Counted from the stretch's first letter, positions 8,350-17,670 are shown. The stretch: DNA of 64,000 nucleotides from JAFAXD01 sp051985675 (GCA_051985675.1 JBPYFJ010000135.1:1-64000); one strand, 5' to 3'. The notes: a model not told the origin generated them from the sequence alone. Made by a program: numbers and translations.

Positions 8350-9495
8350 TCAGCCGTCCGGCCGCGGCCCCCATGGACCGGTTGGCGCGATGGGCGGCTG
8401 CTGCGGGAGAAACCGGCCTCCGGGTTCTCCCGGTTGAGACCAGGGTCCGGCTGGCTGGTCGGAACCCTCGTTGCCGGTGCCCTCATCAGGCGGGTCCCGC
8501 GGCGGCGACAATTCAATCGGCCCGGGGTCGTGGCCGCCGGCGAAGCGCACCAGCCTGTCGACCCGATGTTCCACCGACGGATGCGTCGAGAACAGATCGG
8601 AGAAACCGCTGCGCGGGTTGTCGACGCACATTTCCATGACGGCCGACGTCGCGTCCGGCAACTCGCCCCGGCCCTCGATCTTGCGCAGCGCAGTAATCAT
8701 CGCATCGGGGTCCTTGGTCAGCTCGACCGAGCCCGCGTCGGCCAGGTACTCGCGCGAGCGCGACAACGCGAGGCGGATAAACAGCGACAGGACCCAGGCC
8801 ACCACGATCAGCACGACCGCAATCAGGATCGCGACGCCGAAGCCGCCTCGGCCGCGATCCGTGCTGTCACCGCCGCGGCTGCGGAAGCGGAACGCTCCGT
8901 TGAACCAGAGCCGGAACATCAGCTCGGCAAAAAACGACACCACGCCCGCGATGATCACCGCAATCACCAGCATGCGAACGTCGCCATTGCGGATATGCGT
9001 GAGCTCGTGGCCCAGTACCGCTTCGATTTCCTGATCGTTGAGCGCCGCCAGCAGCCCGGTCGTGACCGTGATCGAGTACTGCTTCCGGTTCATCCCGGTG
9101 GCGAACGCATTGAGCGCCGAGCTCTCCATGATTTTGAGTTTCGGCATCGGAATGCCGCGCGAGATACAGAGATTTTCGAGCAGGTTGTAGAGGCGCGGCT
9201 GCTCGGTGCGGGTTACTTCGTGTCCACCAGTCGCCGCGTCGATCATCGACTGGTGAAAATAGTAGGCAATGACGATCCAAATCGCCGTGCCGATCGTCGC
9301 AAACGGCGCGGCCGCGATGAGATCCTGCCACGCGCGACGCAAATACCAGTCAGGCGAGGCATCGTAGGACATCGCTTCGCCCGCGAGCGCGCCGGCATAG
9401 ACGAGCACATAAACGAGGACGAACAGCCCGACGAGCAGAGCGATCGAGCGTCGCCTGTTGGCCTGGATATGGGTATAGAGACCGTACGCGGCCAT
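8350..9495 (-). CDS. HtpX-like M48 membrane zinc metalloprotease
   Basis: A 381-residue membrane protease of family M48. Two helices (about 17-36 and 63-80) precede the cytoplasmic catalytic domain, with zinc motif HELTH at 163-167 and the third ligand Glu in the SREYLADAGSVEL block. Two further hydrophobic segments lie between them. The C-terminal tail (about 340-381) is Pro/Gly-rich and disordered-looking. It lies 51 bases behind lemA on the same strand. Pairing of LemA with an M48 protease is common in bacteria and suggests joint work in envelope protein quality control. True HtpX is shorter (about 290), so I keep the symbol open. Confidence 0.88.
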   Translation of the reverse strand: MAAYGLYTHIQANRRRSIALLVGLFVLVYVLVYAGALAGEAMSYDASPDWYLRRAWQDLIAAAPFATIGTAIWIVIAYYFHQSMIDAATGGHEVTRTEQPRLYNLLENLCISRGIPMPKLKIMESSALNAFATGMNRKQYSITVTTGLLAALNDQEIEAVLGHELTHIRNGDVRMLVIAVIIAGVVSFFAELMFRLWFNGAFRFRSRGGDSTDRGRGGFGVAILIAVVLIVVAWVLSLFIRLALSRSREYLADAGSVELTKDPDAMITALRKIEGRGELPDATSAVMEMCVDNPRSGFSDLFSTHPSVEHRVDRLVRFAGGHDPGPIELSPPRDPPDEGTGNEGSDQPAGPWSQPGEPGGRFLPQQPPIAPTGPWGPRPDG

Positions 9496-9546
9496 GGCGG
9501 TATCGGACGTTTGGCGTCAGCGTTCCCGACGACCCTTGCGTGTCGG

Positions 9547-10110
9547 TCAGAATTTGACCTGCGGCGCCTGTTCGAGGGTCTTTCGGTCTTCGCCGAGATC
9601 GAAGAACTGTTTTGGACCGAAACCGAAGTTCGATGCGAACAACGCCGCAGGGAACTGTTGGATCCCCGAATTGTATTCACTGACCGCATTATTGTAGAAG
9701 CGGCGCGAGGCGGCGAGCTTGTTTTCAATGTCACCGAGCTCGGTCTGCAGCTGCATGAAGTTCGCGCTGGCCTTGAGGTCGGGATAGGACTCGGCAAGCG
9801 CAAATAGCTGTCGCAGCGCTCCAGTCAGCATGTTTTCAGCGGCGACCTTCTGATCCGGCCCTTGCGCGCTGATCGCGGCGTTGCGGGCTTTGACCACCGC
9901 CTCGAGCGTGCCGCGCTCGTGCCCAGCGTAGCCTTTGACCGCCTCCACCAGGTTCGGAATCAGATCATGCCGTTGGCGCAGCTGCACGTCGATGTCGGCA
10001 AAGGCCTGATTGGTGCGCTGGGCCATCGCCACCAGGTTGTTGTAGATCATGACCGCCCACAGAGCGACCACGACGATGACGCCGAGAATGATCCAGCCGG
10101 TGGTAGACAT
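9547..10110 (-). CDS. lemA: LemA family membrane protein
   Basis: A 187-residue LemA protein: a single N-terminal membrane helix (5-22) followed by a helical cytoplasmic domain. The family hallmark is the stretch MIYNNLVAMAQRTNQAFADI followed by DVQLRQRHDLIPNLVEAVKG, with YPDLKAS and FNNAVxEYN-like blocks later. The start at 10110 was chosen over an upstream in-frame start because it has an AAGGAG Shine-Dalgarno sequence at normal distance and lacks a Cys-rich non-homologous lead. It is first in an operon with the M48 protease. Exact function is not established; mutants in other bacteria show envelope phenotypes. Confidence 0.92.
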   Translation of the reverse strand: MSTTGWIILGVIVVVALWAVMIYNNLVAMAQRTNQAFADIDVQLRQRHDLIPNLVEAVKGYAGHERGTLEAVVKARNAAISAQGPDQKVAAENMLTGALRQLFALAESYPDLKASANFMQLQTELGDIENKLAASRRFYNNAVSEYNSGIQQFPAALFASNFGFGPKQFFDLGEDRKTLEQAPQVKF

Positions 10111-10259
10111 AAGGGCTCCTTGGATTAAACACCGCGGGCAGGGCAAACGGGCACGCTGATGCTAGCATAGCACGCGGCTCAGATCGGGGCGCCGGTTTGG
10201 GCTGGTGTCAGGCTCTTGCAGCGCTGCCGATCGCCGAGACCCGTGCGGTGTTGGGAAGT

Positions 10260-13200
10260 CTAGACCGCCTCGCGCAGTTTGACGGCGTCTTCCAGATCGA
10301 CCGACACCAGTTGCGAGATGCCGCGCTCGGCCATGGTGACCCCGAACAGGCGATTCATGCGCGCCATCGTGATCGGGTTGTGCGTAATGATGACAAAGCG
10401 GGTATCGGTTGCGCGGGCCATTTCGTCGAGCAGGTCGCAGAACCGGTCGACGTTGTGATCATCGAGCGGCGCGTCCACTTCATCCAGGACGCACACCGGA
10501 GCCGGGTTGGTCAGAAATACGGCGAAGATGAGGGCGAGGGCGGTGAGCGCCTGTTCGCCGCCGGACAACAGCGAGAGCGTTGCGGGTTTCTTGCCGGGCG
10601 GCTTCGCCAGGATGTCGAGACCGGCCTCCAGCGGATCCTCGTTCTCCACGAGCTGCAATTCGGCAGTACCGCCGTTGAACAAACTCGTGAACAGCCGCTG
10701 AAAGTGCCCGTTGACGATTTTGAATGATGCGGTCAGGCGCTCGCGGGCTTCCCGGTTGAGGTTCTGGATCCCTTGCCGGAGGCGCTTGATGGCCTCGACC
10801 AGGTCGTCGCGTTCGGTTGTCAGTGTAGCGTGCTGCGTCTCAACCTCGCGCAACTCCTCCTCGGCCCTGAGGTTGACCGCGCCGAGGCGCTCGCGTTCGC
10901 GTCGCAGGCGCTCGAGGCGCGCTTCTGCGCCGGCCACATCGGGAAGCGCCGCTCCGGGCTCGATCTCCGCAAGCGCCGCAACAGCATCAGGCTCGATCTC
11001 GAGCGCCTCGCGAATCTCGTGCGCAACGTCGGCCAATCGGCGCTTGGCGGCTTCGTGGCGTTCCTCGGCGCGAACTTGGTCCTCGCGCGCCGCACTCATG
11101 GCTTCGAGCGCCGCGCGCGCCGCCCGGTCGGCGTCGGCAAGCGCGGTCTCCGCGGCCGCGAGCGCGTCGGCCGCCGCGCGCCGCGCACGTTCACCGGCCT
11201 CGATTTCGTCAATCAGTGCCCGTCGTTTCTCGGCAAACGCCTGCGGTGCTTCCGCAAGCGTTGCGCGTTCCGCCTGCGCTTCACTGGTGCGGGTTTGCAG
11301 CACGGTGATCTGCGCCACCGCCGCACTCTCCCGTTCGCGCCAGGCATCGGCCTCGGCCGCGATCGATGCGATGCGTCGCCCGGCGAGCTCGATCTCCCGC
11401 GCCAACGCCTGCGCTTGTGCACGCACGTCTGCGACCGCGGCGCGATCGCCTGCGACCTTGTTACGAATATCGACCAGGTCCGCGTTGAGGCTATCGAGAG
11501 CCGGCAGGCCGGCCAGCTCGCTTGTCATTTGCGCACGACGCGCCTCGCTATCGGTGAGCGCCGCGGCGAGCCGGCTCTTGGCTTCGCCGAGCGCGGACTG
11601 CCGCGCGGTGACGCGGGCGAGTTCGCGCTGAGCGGCGGCATGGCGCTCGCGGGCCGTATCGGCCGCATGTTGCTGTTCGCGCCAGTGCGTACGTGACTGC
11701 GCTTCGGCTTGTGCGGCCTGTGCGACCTCGGCTTCGCCCGCGCTGACGGCCGCGCGGCGAGCCTCCAGCTCGGTCCGGGCGGCCTGCAGTTCCTGTTCGA
11801 TGTCTCTTAGTCGGTTGCGTTCGGCCAGGCGGCGGGCAGCGCCGGTCGGCGCGTTGGCGGCCACCCAGAAACCGTCCCAGCGCCAAAGATCGCCCTCGCG
11901 CGACACCAGCCGTTGCCCCGGCTTGAGCAATTTCGCGAGACGTGCGCCGTCGACGCGCGAGACGACCCCGATTTGCGCCAGCCTGCGTGCGAGCTCCGGC
12001 GGCGCGACGACGTGCGCTGCGAGCGGTTCGGCGCCGGACGGAAGCGCCGGGTCGCCATCGGCCGCAGCTCCGGCCCAACGCAAGGGCGCGTTGGCATCGA
12101 CGGGAGCATCGAGATCATCGCCGAGGGCGCCTCCGAGGGCGGCCTCGAAACCTTTCGCAACCGTGAGCAGATCGATGACCGGCGGCCACATGCTCTTGGC
12201 GTCGACATGCAGGACTTTCGCCAAGGTCCGCGCTTCCGTTTCCAGGCGCTGCACGCGCCGTTCGGCCTCGGTCAACGGCTGGCGCGCCACGTCGAGCGCC
12301 TGCCGCGTTGCGGAATGCGCCGCCTCGGCCCGCAGCGTCGCGGCCTCCGCGGCTTCGATCTCGCCGGCGGCTTGCGCGACCGCTGCCTCCAACGCGGCGA
12401 GGTCGACGTCGCCCGAACCGTTCTCCCGCAGCCGAGCCAGCTCGGCTTCGACCTCTGCGATCTCGCGCATGGTTCGGCCGTGACGCTCGTCATGTTCGCG
12501 CAGCGATGCTTCGAGCTGCGACCGCGTGGCCGCGAGTTCGGCAACCGCGCGCGTCAGCTCGGCCAAGCGTTGCTCCGACTCGGCCAGCACCGTCTCGGCC
12601 GCGGCGACCCGCGACTCGATTTCGGCGCGGCGCTCGCCGGTCGCGGTGGCCTCCCGCTCAAGCGTCTCCCGTTCGGTCGCCAGGTTCGCCAGTGCCGCCT
12701 GAGCGTCAGCGACCAGCGCCTGGCCGCGTCCGATATCGTCGGCGAGCTGAACCAGCCGTTGCCCGAGCTCCTCGATCCGCTGGGTGACGCGCGCTTCGTC
12801 GCGATCGAGCGTTTCGCGGGCGATCACCAGGCGATGCAGCGCAGCGGCGGCGCGAGCCTCGCTGTCGCGCAACTCCGGCAGCGCCGCTGCCGCGTTCGCT
12901 TGCTGGGTCGCGGCCTCGGCCTGCGCGCCAGTGCGACTAGCCACTACGCGAACCGCCTGGTCCTGCGCGACTGCCGCGTCGCCTGCTTCGACCGTGGCGT
13001 TGACGAAGCGGAGATGAAACAGCGCCGCTTCGGCCGTGCGCACCTGTTGCGACACGGTGCGATAGCGCACCGCTTGGCGGGCCTGGCGCTTCAACGCGTC
13101 GACCTGGGTCGCAAGCTGACCAAGCACGTCTTCAACCCGTACCAGGTTTTGTTCGGCCGCGTGCAGCCGCAGCTCGGCCTCATGGCGGCGCGCATGCAAG

Positions 13201-13715
13201 CCCGAAATGCCGGCGGCTTCCTCCAACACTCGGCGGCGCTGCTCGGGCTTGGCCTGGATGATCTCGCCGATCCGCCCTTGATGAACGAGCGCGGGCGAAC
13301 GCGCGCCCGTGGAGGCGTCCGCAAACAGGATTTGTACGTCGCGGGCCCGCACCTCGCGACCATTGACCCGGTAGGTCGAACCTTGCTCTCGCTCGATCCG
13401 CCGCGTGACGTCGAGCGTATCTTCGCCGTTGAACTGAGACGGGGCGCTGCGGCTGGCGTTGTCGATCCGCAGACCCACTTCCGCGGTGTTGCGAGCCGGC
13501 CGAGTATTGTTGCCGGAGAAGATGACGTCATCCATGTCGGCGGCGCGCATGGACTTGTGCGAGGTCTCGCCCATGACCCAACGCAGCGCTTCGACGAGGT
13601 TCGATTTGCCGCAACCGTTGGGGCCAACGACGCCGGTCAGTCCAGGCTCAATCAGGAAATCAGTCGGCTCGACGAACGATTTGAAACCGAGCAGGCGCAA
13701 ACGCGTAAGCTTCAT
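10260..13715 (-). CDS. smc: Chromosome segregation ATPase SMC
   Basis: SMC is the core of condensin and compacts and segregates the chromosome. The 1151 residues show the full layout: Walker A GPNGCGKS (31-38), a long Ala/Glu/Arg-rich coiled coil, a hinge around 510-650, the second coiled coil, then the ABC signature LSGGEQ (1050-1055) and Walker B CVLDEVDAPLD (1075-1085). The in-frame region before the ATG at 13715 is not homologous. The coiled-coil arms produce several long open frames on the opposite strand, which are not genes. The upstream region has clustered GANTC sites (see 13848-13876). Confidence 0.97.
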   Translation of the reverse strand: MKLTRLRLLGFKSFVEPTDFLIEPGLTGVVGPNGCGKSNLVEALRWVMGETSHKSMRAADMDDVIFSGNNTRPARNTAEVGLRIDNASRSAPSQFNGEDTLDVTRRIEREQGSTYRVNGREVRARDVQILFADASTGARSPALVHQGRIGEIIQAKPEQRRRVLEEAAGISGLHARRHEAELRLHAAEQNLVRVEDVLGQLATQVDALKRQARQAVRYRTVSQQVRTAEAALFHLRFVNATVEAGDAAVAQDQAVRVVASRTGAQAEAATQQANAAAALPELRDSEARAAAALHRLVIARETLDRDEARVTQRIEELGQRLVQLADDIGRGQALVADAQAALANLATERETLEREATATGERRAEIESRVAAAETVLAESEQRLAELTRAVAELAATRSQLEASLREHDERHGRTMREIAEVEAELARLRENGSGDVDLAALEAAVAQAAGEIEAAEAATLRAEAAHSATRQALDVARQPLTEAERRVQRLETEARTLAKVLHVDAKSMWPPVIDLLTVAKGFEAALGGALGDDLDAPVDANAPLRWAGAAADGDPALPSGAEPLAAHVVAPPELARRLAQIGVVSRVDGARLAKLLKPGQRLVSREGDLWRWDGFWVAANAPTGAARRLAERNRLRDIEQELQAARTELEARRAAVSAGEAEVAQAAQAEAQSRTHWREQQHAADTARERHAAAQRELARVTARQSALGEAKSRLAAALTDSEARRAQMTSELAGLPALDSLNADLVDIRNKVAGDRAAVADVRAQAQALAREIELAGRRIASIAAEADAWRERESAAVAQITVLQTRTSEAQAERATLAEAPQAFAEKRRALIDEIEAGERARRAAADALAAAETALADADRAARAALEAMSAAREDQVRAEERHEAAKRRLADVAHEIREALEIEPDAVAALAEIEPGAALPDVAGAEARLERLRRERERLGAVNLRAEEELREVETQHATLTTERDDLVEAIKRLRQGIQNLNREARERLTASFKIVNGHFQRLFTSLFNGGTAELQLVENEDPLEAGLDILAKPPGKKPATLSLLSGGEQALTALALIFAVFLTNPAPVCVLDEVDAPLDDHNVDRFCDLLDEMARATDTRFVIITHNPITMARMNRLFGVTMAERGISQLVSVDLEDAVKLREAV

Positions 13716-13847
13716 GTCCAAGCGCTTTCTTGGGGGCGCGCACCATCGACCCGCCGCACCCACTTAAGGTGCGGGGCTCCGCCGAGCTGAATCACCAGTC
13801 GGCTCAGGCCCCTAGGGGTCGAGATATGCCGCATCGGGCGGCACAAT

Positions 13848-13876
13848 GAATCGTTCGCTGAGTCTCGGCAAGAGTC
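13848..13876. promoter_or_regulatory. Three clustered GANTC methylation sites upstream of smc
   Basis: GAATC at 13848-13852, GAGTC at 13860-13864 and GAGTC at 13872-13876 lie within 29 bases, 130-160 bases before the smc start. GANTC is the CcrM target, and ccrM is encoded about 2.5 kb away. In Caulobacter, methylation of promoter GANTC sites with the regulator GcrA times cell-cycle genes. Cell-cycle control of smc here is inference. Confidence 0.5.
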
Positions 13877-13900
13877 GGGGGGAGTTTTCCAAGTCTTCCG

Positions 13901-13908
13901 TTAACCAT
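13901..13908 (+). promoter_or_regulatory. Candidate CtrA half-site (TTAACCAT) upstream of smc
   Basis: TTAACCAT matches the half-site reported for the cell-cycle regulator CtrA in alphaproteobacteria. It stands 25 bases from the GANTC cluster in the same dsbA-smc gap. An 8-base match can arise by chance, so this is suggestive only. Confidence 0.35.
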
Positions 13909-13961
13909 TGCGCACGGCCTGCGCGGCGCCCGGGCTGTCCTCGGACCAGCGGAAAAAACCC

Positions 13962-14603
13962 TTATGACGCCTTGAGATAGGGCTTCATCTCCTTTTCGAG
14001 GTCTTCGATCGAAACATCGCCGAGCACCCGTTTGCCGTTAACGAAAAAGGTTGGCGTTGATTCGACATTGAGCACTTTTGCAGCGCGGTCGCGCACGTTC
14101 TGGATGCCGTCCAGGACCTGCTGATTCTTGAGACAAGAATTAAAGGTCTCCTCCGTGTATCCGGCCTGCTTGGCGACGTTGAGGAGCGGTTGCAGCGGGT
14201 TGGGCACGACCCAGTCGCGCTGCGTGCCGAACAGCAAATCGATGATCGCGAAGTATTTGTCCTTGTCGGCGCAGCGCGCCAACATGAAGGCGCCAGCCGC
14301 CAGCGGATCAAGCGGGAACTCGCGGAAGATAAAGCGCACCTTGCCGGTATCGATGTAGCGCTCCTTGAGCTTCGGAAACGTCCTGGCCTGGAATTGCGCG
14401 CAGTGCGGGCACGTCATCGAGGCATATTCAATGATGGTGACCGGCGCGTTCTCGGCGCCCAACACCTGATCGCCAAGCGGACCGGCCGGCGCCAGATCGG
14501 CATCCGACACTTTGGTTTGCGCGACCGCCCGCGCGGGTGGGTCTGCGAAGGTCACAAGAGCGAGGGCAGAGGCCCCCACAAGAAGAGCGCGTCTGGTAAT
14601 CAC
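13962..14603 (-). CDS. DsbA-family thiol-disulfide oxidoreductase
   Basis: A periplasmic thioredoxin-fold oxidoreductase of 213 residues. A signal segment (about 1-27, with an MITRRALL start that could be read by Tat or Sec) precedes the fold. The active site is CPHC at 65-68, the classic DsbA dithiol, and the cis-proline loop is STPTFFVNG near 185-193. The form resembles the short DsbA/BdbD-like proteins usual next to smc in this order. It probably introduces disulfides into exported proteins. It lies 118 bases behind the DUF721 gene on the same strand. Confidence 0.9.
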   Translation of the reverse strand: MITRRALLVGASALALVTFADPPARAVAQTKVSDADLAPAGPLGDQVLGAENAPVTIIEYASMTCPHCAQFQARTFPKLKERYIDTGKVRFIFREFPLDPLAAGAFMLARCADKDKYFAIIDLLFGTQRDWVVPNPLQPLLNVAKQAGYTEETFNSCLKNQQVLDGIQNVRDRAAKVLNVESTPTFFVNGKRVLGDVSIEDLEKEMKPYLKAS

Positions 14604-14721
14604 GCAGCACCTTTGGTGTTGAGGTCAGCCCAATCGGTAGCCTGTCGGGCCGGAGATGGCAACGTCGCGCAATGACCAAATCCGCGGTTCACGTTGGGTT
14701 GATTGGGTCGATCGGCGCGGC

Positions 14722-15213
14722 TCAGGGCCGCTTCACCGCGGCGCCCAACCGGCCAAGCGCAACCCGCAAAGGTGCGTCCTTGATGGCGAGGCTTCGCGCG
14801 ATCCGCTGGGCCGCCTCCGGGTCGCTGGTCGGGCTGGCCGGGCGCACGCGGGACCTTCGCAGCGGGGCCTGACGCAACGCCAGACGATCGACCGCCCGCC
14901 AGCCAAAGAAGCGATTGACCCGTTCCACGATCAAGCTCGCTTGGTGTTGAATTTCGATAGCGGTCGGGCCCTCGACGCGCAGGATAAGCGTCGCCGGTTC
15001 GGTGCCGTTCGGGTTGCGCGGCCATTGCATGCGCACAGGCTCGGCGCGCGCCCCGATTTCAGGCCCGACGATCTCGGACCAATGGGTGACGATTTCGCGC
15101 GACGCAAAGCCCTGGCGGGCAAACGTGTCCCCCAGACATTTGTTCAAAAGTTCCGCCAGGGGTCGCGCGTAGGTCTCGCGGGACTTGCTCACGGCTTGTC
15201 GCTCTGCCACCAC
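14722..15213 (-). CDS. DUF721 / DciA-like protein
   Basis: A 163-residue protein with the DUF721 fold: the N-terminal block AELLNKCLGDTFARQGFA and WSEIVGPEIGARAEPVRM, then a β-rich LILRVEGPTAIEIQHQASLI and VNRFFGW. DciA, the namesake of this domain, helps load the replicative helicase DnaB in bacteria without DnaC. The N-terminal start is uncertain: GTG codons at 15213, 15210 and 15192 are all possible and none has a strong Shine-Dalgarno sequence. The gene is divergent from mutY, 9 bases away, so the two share a promoter region. The helicase-loading role is inferred from the family. Confidence 0.82.
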   Translation of the reverse strand: MVAERQAVSKSRETYARPLAELLNKCLGDTFARQGFASREIVTHWSEIVGPEIGARAEPVRMQWPRNPNGTEPATLILRVEGPTAIEIQHQASLIVERVNRFFGWRAVDRLALRQAPLRRSRVRPASPTSDPEAAQRIARSLAIKDAPLRVALGRLGAAVKRP

Positions 15214-15222
15214 GATTGGCCG

Positions 15223-16368
15223 ATGACGCTAGCAGGAACACCGGTTCGGCGAAAGCATGCGCGCAAGCCTGAACCGTGCGCGGGCGACTTGCTGGCCTGG
15301 TATGATCGCCATCGCCGCGACCTGCCATGGCGCGCGCCATCCGGTGCCTGCGCCGACCCTTATCAGGTGTGGCTCTCAGAGATCATGTTGCAGCAAACGA
15401 CGGTGCGAGCGGTCGCGCCCTACTACGCGCGCTTTCTGGAACGCTTTCCGACGGTCGAGGCGCTCGCTGCGGCGGCGCTCTCGGACGTGCTGAAGCTCTG
15501 GGCCGGGCTCGGCTATTACGCGCGCGCCCGCAACCTGCATGCGTGCGCCAAGGCGGTGGTCGAACAGTACGGGAGGCGATTTCCAAGCACCGTAACCGAG
15601 CTTGGCCAACTGCCGGGCATCGGGCCCTACACCGCGGCCGCGATCGCCGCGATCGCGTTCGATGCGCGCGCAACGCCCGTCGACGGGAACGTCGAGCGCG
15701 TGGTCGCGCGGCTGTTTGCCTATGAGCCGGAGCTGCCGGCGGCCAAGGCGGCGCTTCGGCGGTTGGCCGAGGGGCTGACGCCCAACGCACGCGCCGGGGA
15801 TTTCGCGCAAGCCCTCATGGATCTCGGCGCGACCATTTGCACGCCCAAGAGGCCCGCCTGCGCGCTGTGTCCGTGGAGTGATGTCTGCGTCGCCCACGCC
15901 GCCGACGATCCCGAGCGCTTTCCGCGCAAGGCCGCAAAGGCTGAAGGGCAGCTGCGCCGAGGCGCCGCGTTTGTGGCGATGCGGGCCGACGGATTTCTGC
16001 TCGTGCGCAGTCGCCCCCTACACGGCCTGCTCGGCGGCATGACCGAGGTTCCGACCACGGCCTGGACGAATGATTTCGATCCGCAAGACGCCCCGGCGGA
16101 AGCACCACTTGCTGCGTCGTGGCGGCGCGTGCCGGGCGCCGTCCGCCACGTGTTCACGCATTTTCCGCTGGAGCTTGCGGTCTACAAGGGACGGGTGCCG
16201 GCGTTGACCGATCCGCCGCCCGCGATGCGCTTCATTCCGTTGAGCGATGTCGGCGGTGAAGCGTTCCCCAATCTGATGCGCAAGGTGCTGGCGCATGCCG
16301 GGGTAGACCAGCACCCCAATCCTACAGGGCGGCGCGCACCTCGGCCCGCAACGCATCGATCGAAATAA
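15223..16368 (+). CDS. mutY: A/G-specific adenine DNA glycosylase
   Basis: MutY removes adenine mispaired with 8-oxoguanine. In the 381-residue protein the catalytic Glu is E53 in SEIMLQQT, the helix-hairpin-helix is LPGIGPYTAAAI (130-141) and the catalytic Asp is D154 in VDGNVERV. The 4Fe-4S ligands are C206, C213, C216 and C222 in the exact C-x6-C-x2-C-x5-C spacing. The C-terminal NUDIX-like domain that reads 8-oxoG covers about 245-370. The frame is open far upstream, but homology starts at this ATG. The 3' end overlaps ccrM tail-to-tail by 47 bases. Confidence 0.96.
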   Translation: MTLAGTPVRRKHARKPEPCAGDLLAWYDRHRRDLPWRAPSGACADPYQVWLSEIMLQQTTVRAVAPYYARFLERFPTVEALAAAALSDVLKLWAGLGYYARARNLHACAKAVVEQYGRRFPSTVTELGQLPGIGPYTAAAIAAIAFDARATPVDGNVERVVARLFAYEPELPAAKAALRRLAEGLTPNARAGDFAQALMDLGATICTPKRPACALCPWSDVCVAHAADDPERFPRKAAKAEGQLRRGAAFVAMRADGFLLVRSRPLHGLLGGMTEVPTTAWTNDFDPQDAPAEAPLAASWRRVPGAVRHVFTHFPLELAVYKGRVPALTDPPPAMRFIPLSDVGGEAFPNLMRKVLAHAGVDQHPNPTGRRAPRPATHRSK

Positions 16369-17443
16369 GCCCCTTACTGGTCTCGAGGTGCCAGAAGGTC
16401 CAGCCGTTGCAGGCATCCAGGCCCTGGGCGAGCGCGCCGACCCGGTGGATCGAGCCGACCTTGTCACCGAGCACGATTGCACCGTCGGCGCGCACGAGTG
16501 CTTTCACGCGGCGGCGGCCGTCGACCAGAATGGCGCCCGGCGTGACGAGGCCACGTTCAAGCAAGGCGGTGAACGGCACCCGCGGCGCCTCTCGCGCGGT
16601 CATGAATGGCGCAAGCGTATCGGCCGGAAGCGGTTCAACCGCGGCAATCCGCCGCTCGGCTGCCGCGGCATAGCTCTTCTCCCGCTCAACCCCGATGAAA
16701 CCGCGGCGCAGCCGCTTGGCCACCGCGCCGGTCGTGCCGGTTCCGGCAAACGGATCGAGCACCAGGTCGCCGGGACGCGACGCGGCCAGGATGACGCGCG
16801 CGATCAGGGCTTCCGGTTTCTGGGTCGGATGTAGCTTTTTGCCGTTCGATTTGAGGCGCTCATCCCCGGTGCACAACGGCAGCGTCCAGTCGGAACGGAC
16901 CTGAACATCCTCATTGCCGGCTTTGAGGGCCTCGTAGTTGAACGTGTAGCCCTTGGCGTCTGGCTCGCGTGCCGCCCAGATCAGGGTCTCGTGCGCGTTG
17001 GTGAAGCGGCGGCCGCGGAAGTTCGGCATCGGGTTCGACTTGCGCCAGATCACGTCGTTGAGCAGCCAAAAGCCCAGATCCTGCAAGATCGCGCCGACGC
17101 GAAAAATGTTGTGGTAGGAGCCGATGACCCACAGCGTTGCGTTCGGCTTCATGACGCGCCGGCAGGCCAAGAGCCACGCCCGCGTAAAATCGTCGTAAGC
17201 TGCGTAACTCGAAAATTTGTCCCAGTCGTCGTCGACTGCGTCGACGCGCGAATCGTCCGGCCGCTTGAGATCGCCCTGCAGCTGCAGGTTATAGGGGGGA
17301 TCGGCGAAAACGAGATCGACGCTTTCGGGAGCGTGCTTCGCCAACTCGGCGACGCAATCGCCGACCATGATGCGATGCGCGCCCGATCGTGGAAAAATGA
17401 CGCGGGGCGCCTTGCCGGACGCCCCGCGACGTGACGCAACCAT
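16322..17443 (-). CDS. ccrM: Cell-cycle-regulated GANTC adenine methyltransferase CcrM
   Basis: CcrM methylates the adenine of GANTC after replication and is a cell-cycle clock component in alphaproteobacteria. The 373-residue protein is a β-class amino-methyltransferase: motif IV DPPYNLQL at 48-55 comes first and the SAM motif DPFAGTGTTG (230-239) later. The C-terminal RAMA-type domain seen in CcrM (about 265-373, with DGRRRVKALV and the ending WHLETSKGLISIDALRAEVR) is present, which separates it from phage or restriction methylases. It lies beside mutY in the conserved block and has GANTC sites in its own promoter region. Confidence 0.96.
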   Translation of the reverse strand: MVASRRGASGKAPRVIFPRSGAHRIMVGDCVAELAKHAPESVDLVFADPPYNLQLQGDLKRPDDSRVDAVDDDWDKFSSYAAYDDFTRAWLLACRRVMKPNATLWVIGSYHNIFRVGAILQDLGFWLLNDVIWRKSNPMPNFRGRRFTNAHETLIWAAREPDAKGYTFNYEALKAGNEDVQVRSDWTLPLCTGDERLKSNGKKLHPTQKPEALIARVILAASRPGDLVLDPFAGTGTTGAVAKRLRRGFIGVEREKSYAAAAERRIAAVEPLPADTLAPFMTAREAPRVPFTALLERGLVTPGAILVDGRRRVKALVRADGAIVLGDKVGSIHRVGALAQGLDACNGWTFWHLETSKGLISIDALRAEVRAAL

Positions 17444-17624
17444 GACTCGGAACTCGACCTGGTACGCGGTCGGCGACGCGGGACCTACAACCGACGCAGC
17501 GGATTATGGCTGCCGCCGGTAAAAAACGGCTTAAGACTCAAGCAGAACGGACACTCTTAAACGACGCGCGACATTCAGTTTTCGTCAACTTGTGTTGACA
17601 TTCTGCTAGCGCGGAGTTGGAGTC
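17444..17624. promoter_or_regulatory. GANTC sites and inverted repeat in the ccrM upstream region
   Basis: Three CcrM targets occur in this 227-base divergent gap: GACTC 17444-17448 (touching the ccrM start codon), GACTC 17535-17539 and GAGTC 17620-17624. A perfect inverted repeat GTCAAC-TTGT-GTTGAC lies at 17584-17599. In Caulobacter the ccrM promoter also has GANTC sites through which methylation shuts transcription off. A similar feedback is inferred here. The inverted repeat may be an operator for ccrM or for the divergent metallopeptidase. Confidence 0.5.
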
Positions 17625-17670
17625 CGATCGTCTTGGTGACGCTGATCTCTGATCGACACGGGTGAGCATC

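Noticed and set aside
11913..13790. 625-codon plus-strand frame opposite smc
   Set aside because: It is a mirror of the SMC coiled-coil codon pattern, with no recognisable protein family and no promoter or ribosome site.
17595..17600. TTGACA as a σ70 -35 for the metallopeptidase gene
   Set aside because: It is part of the inverted repeat, and no -10 lies at the right distance, so I do not call a promoter.
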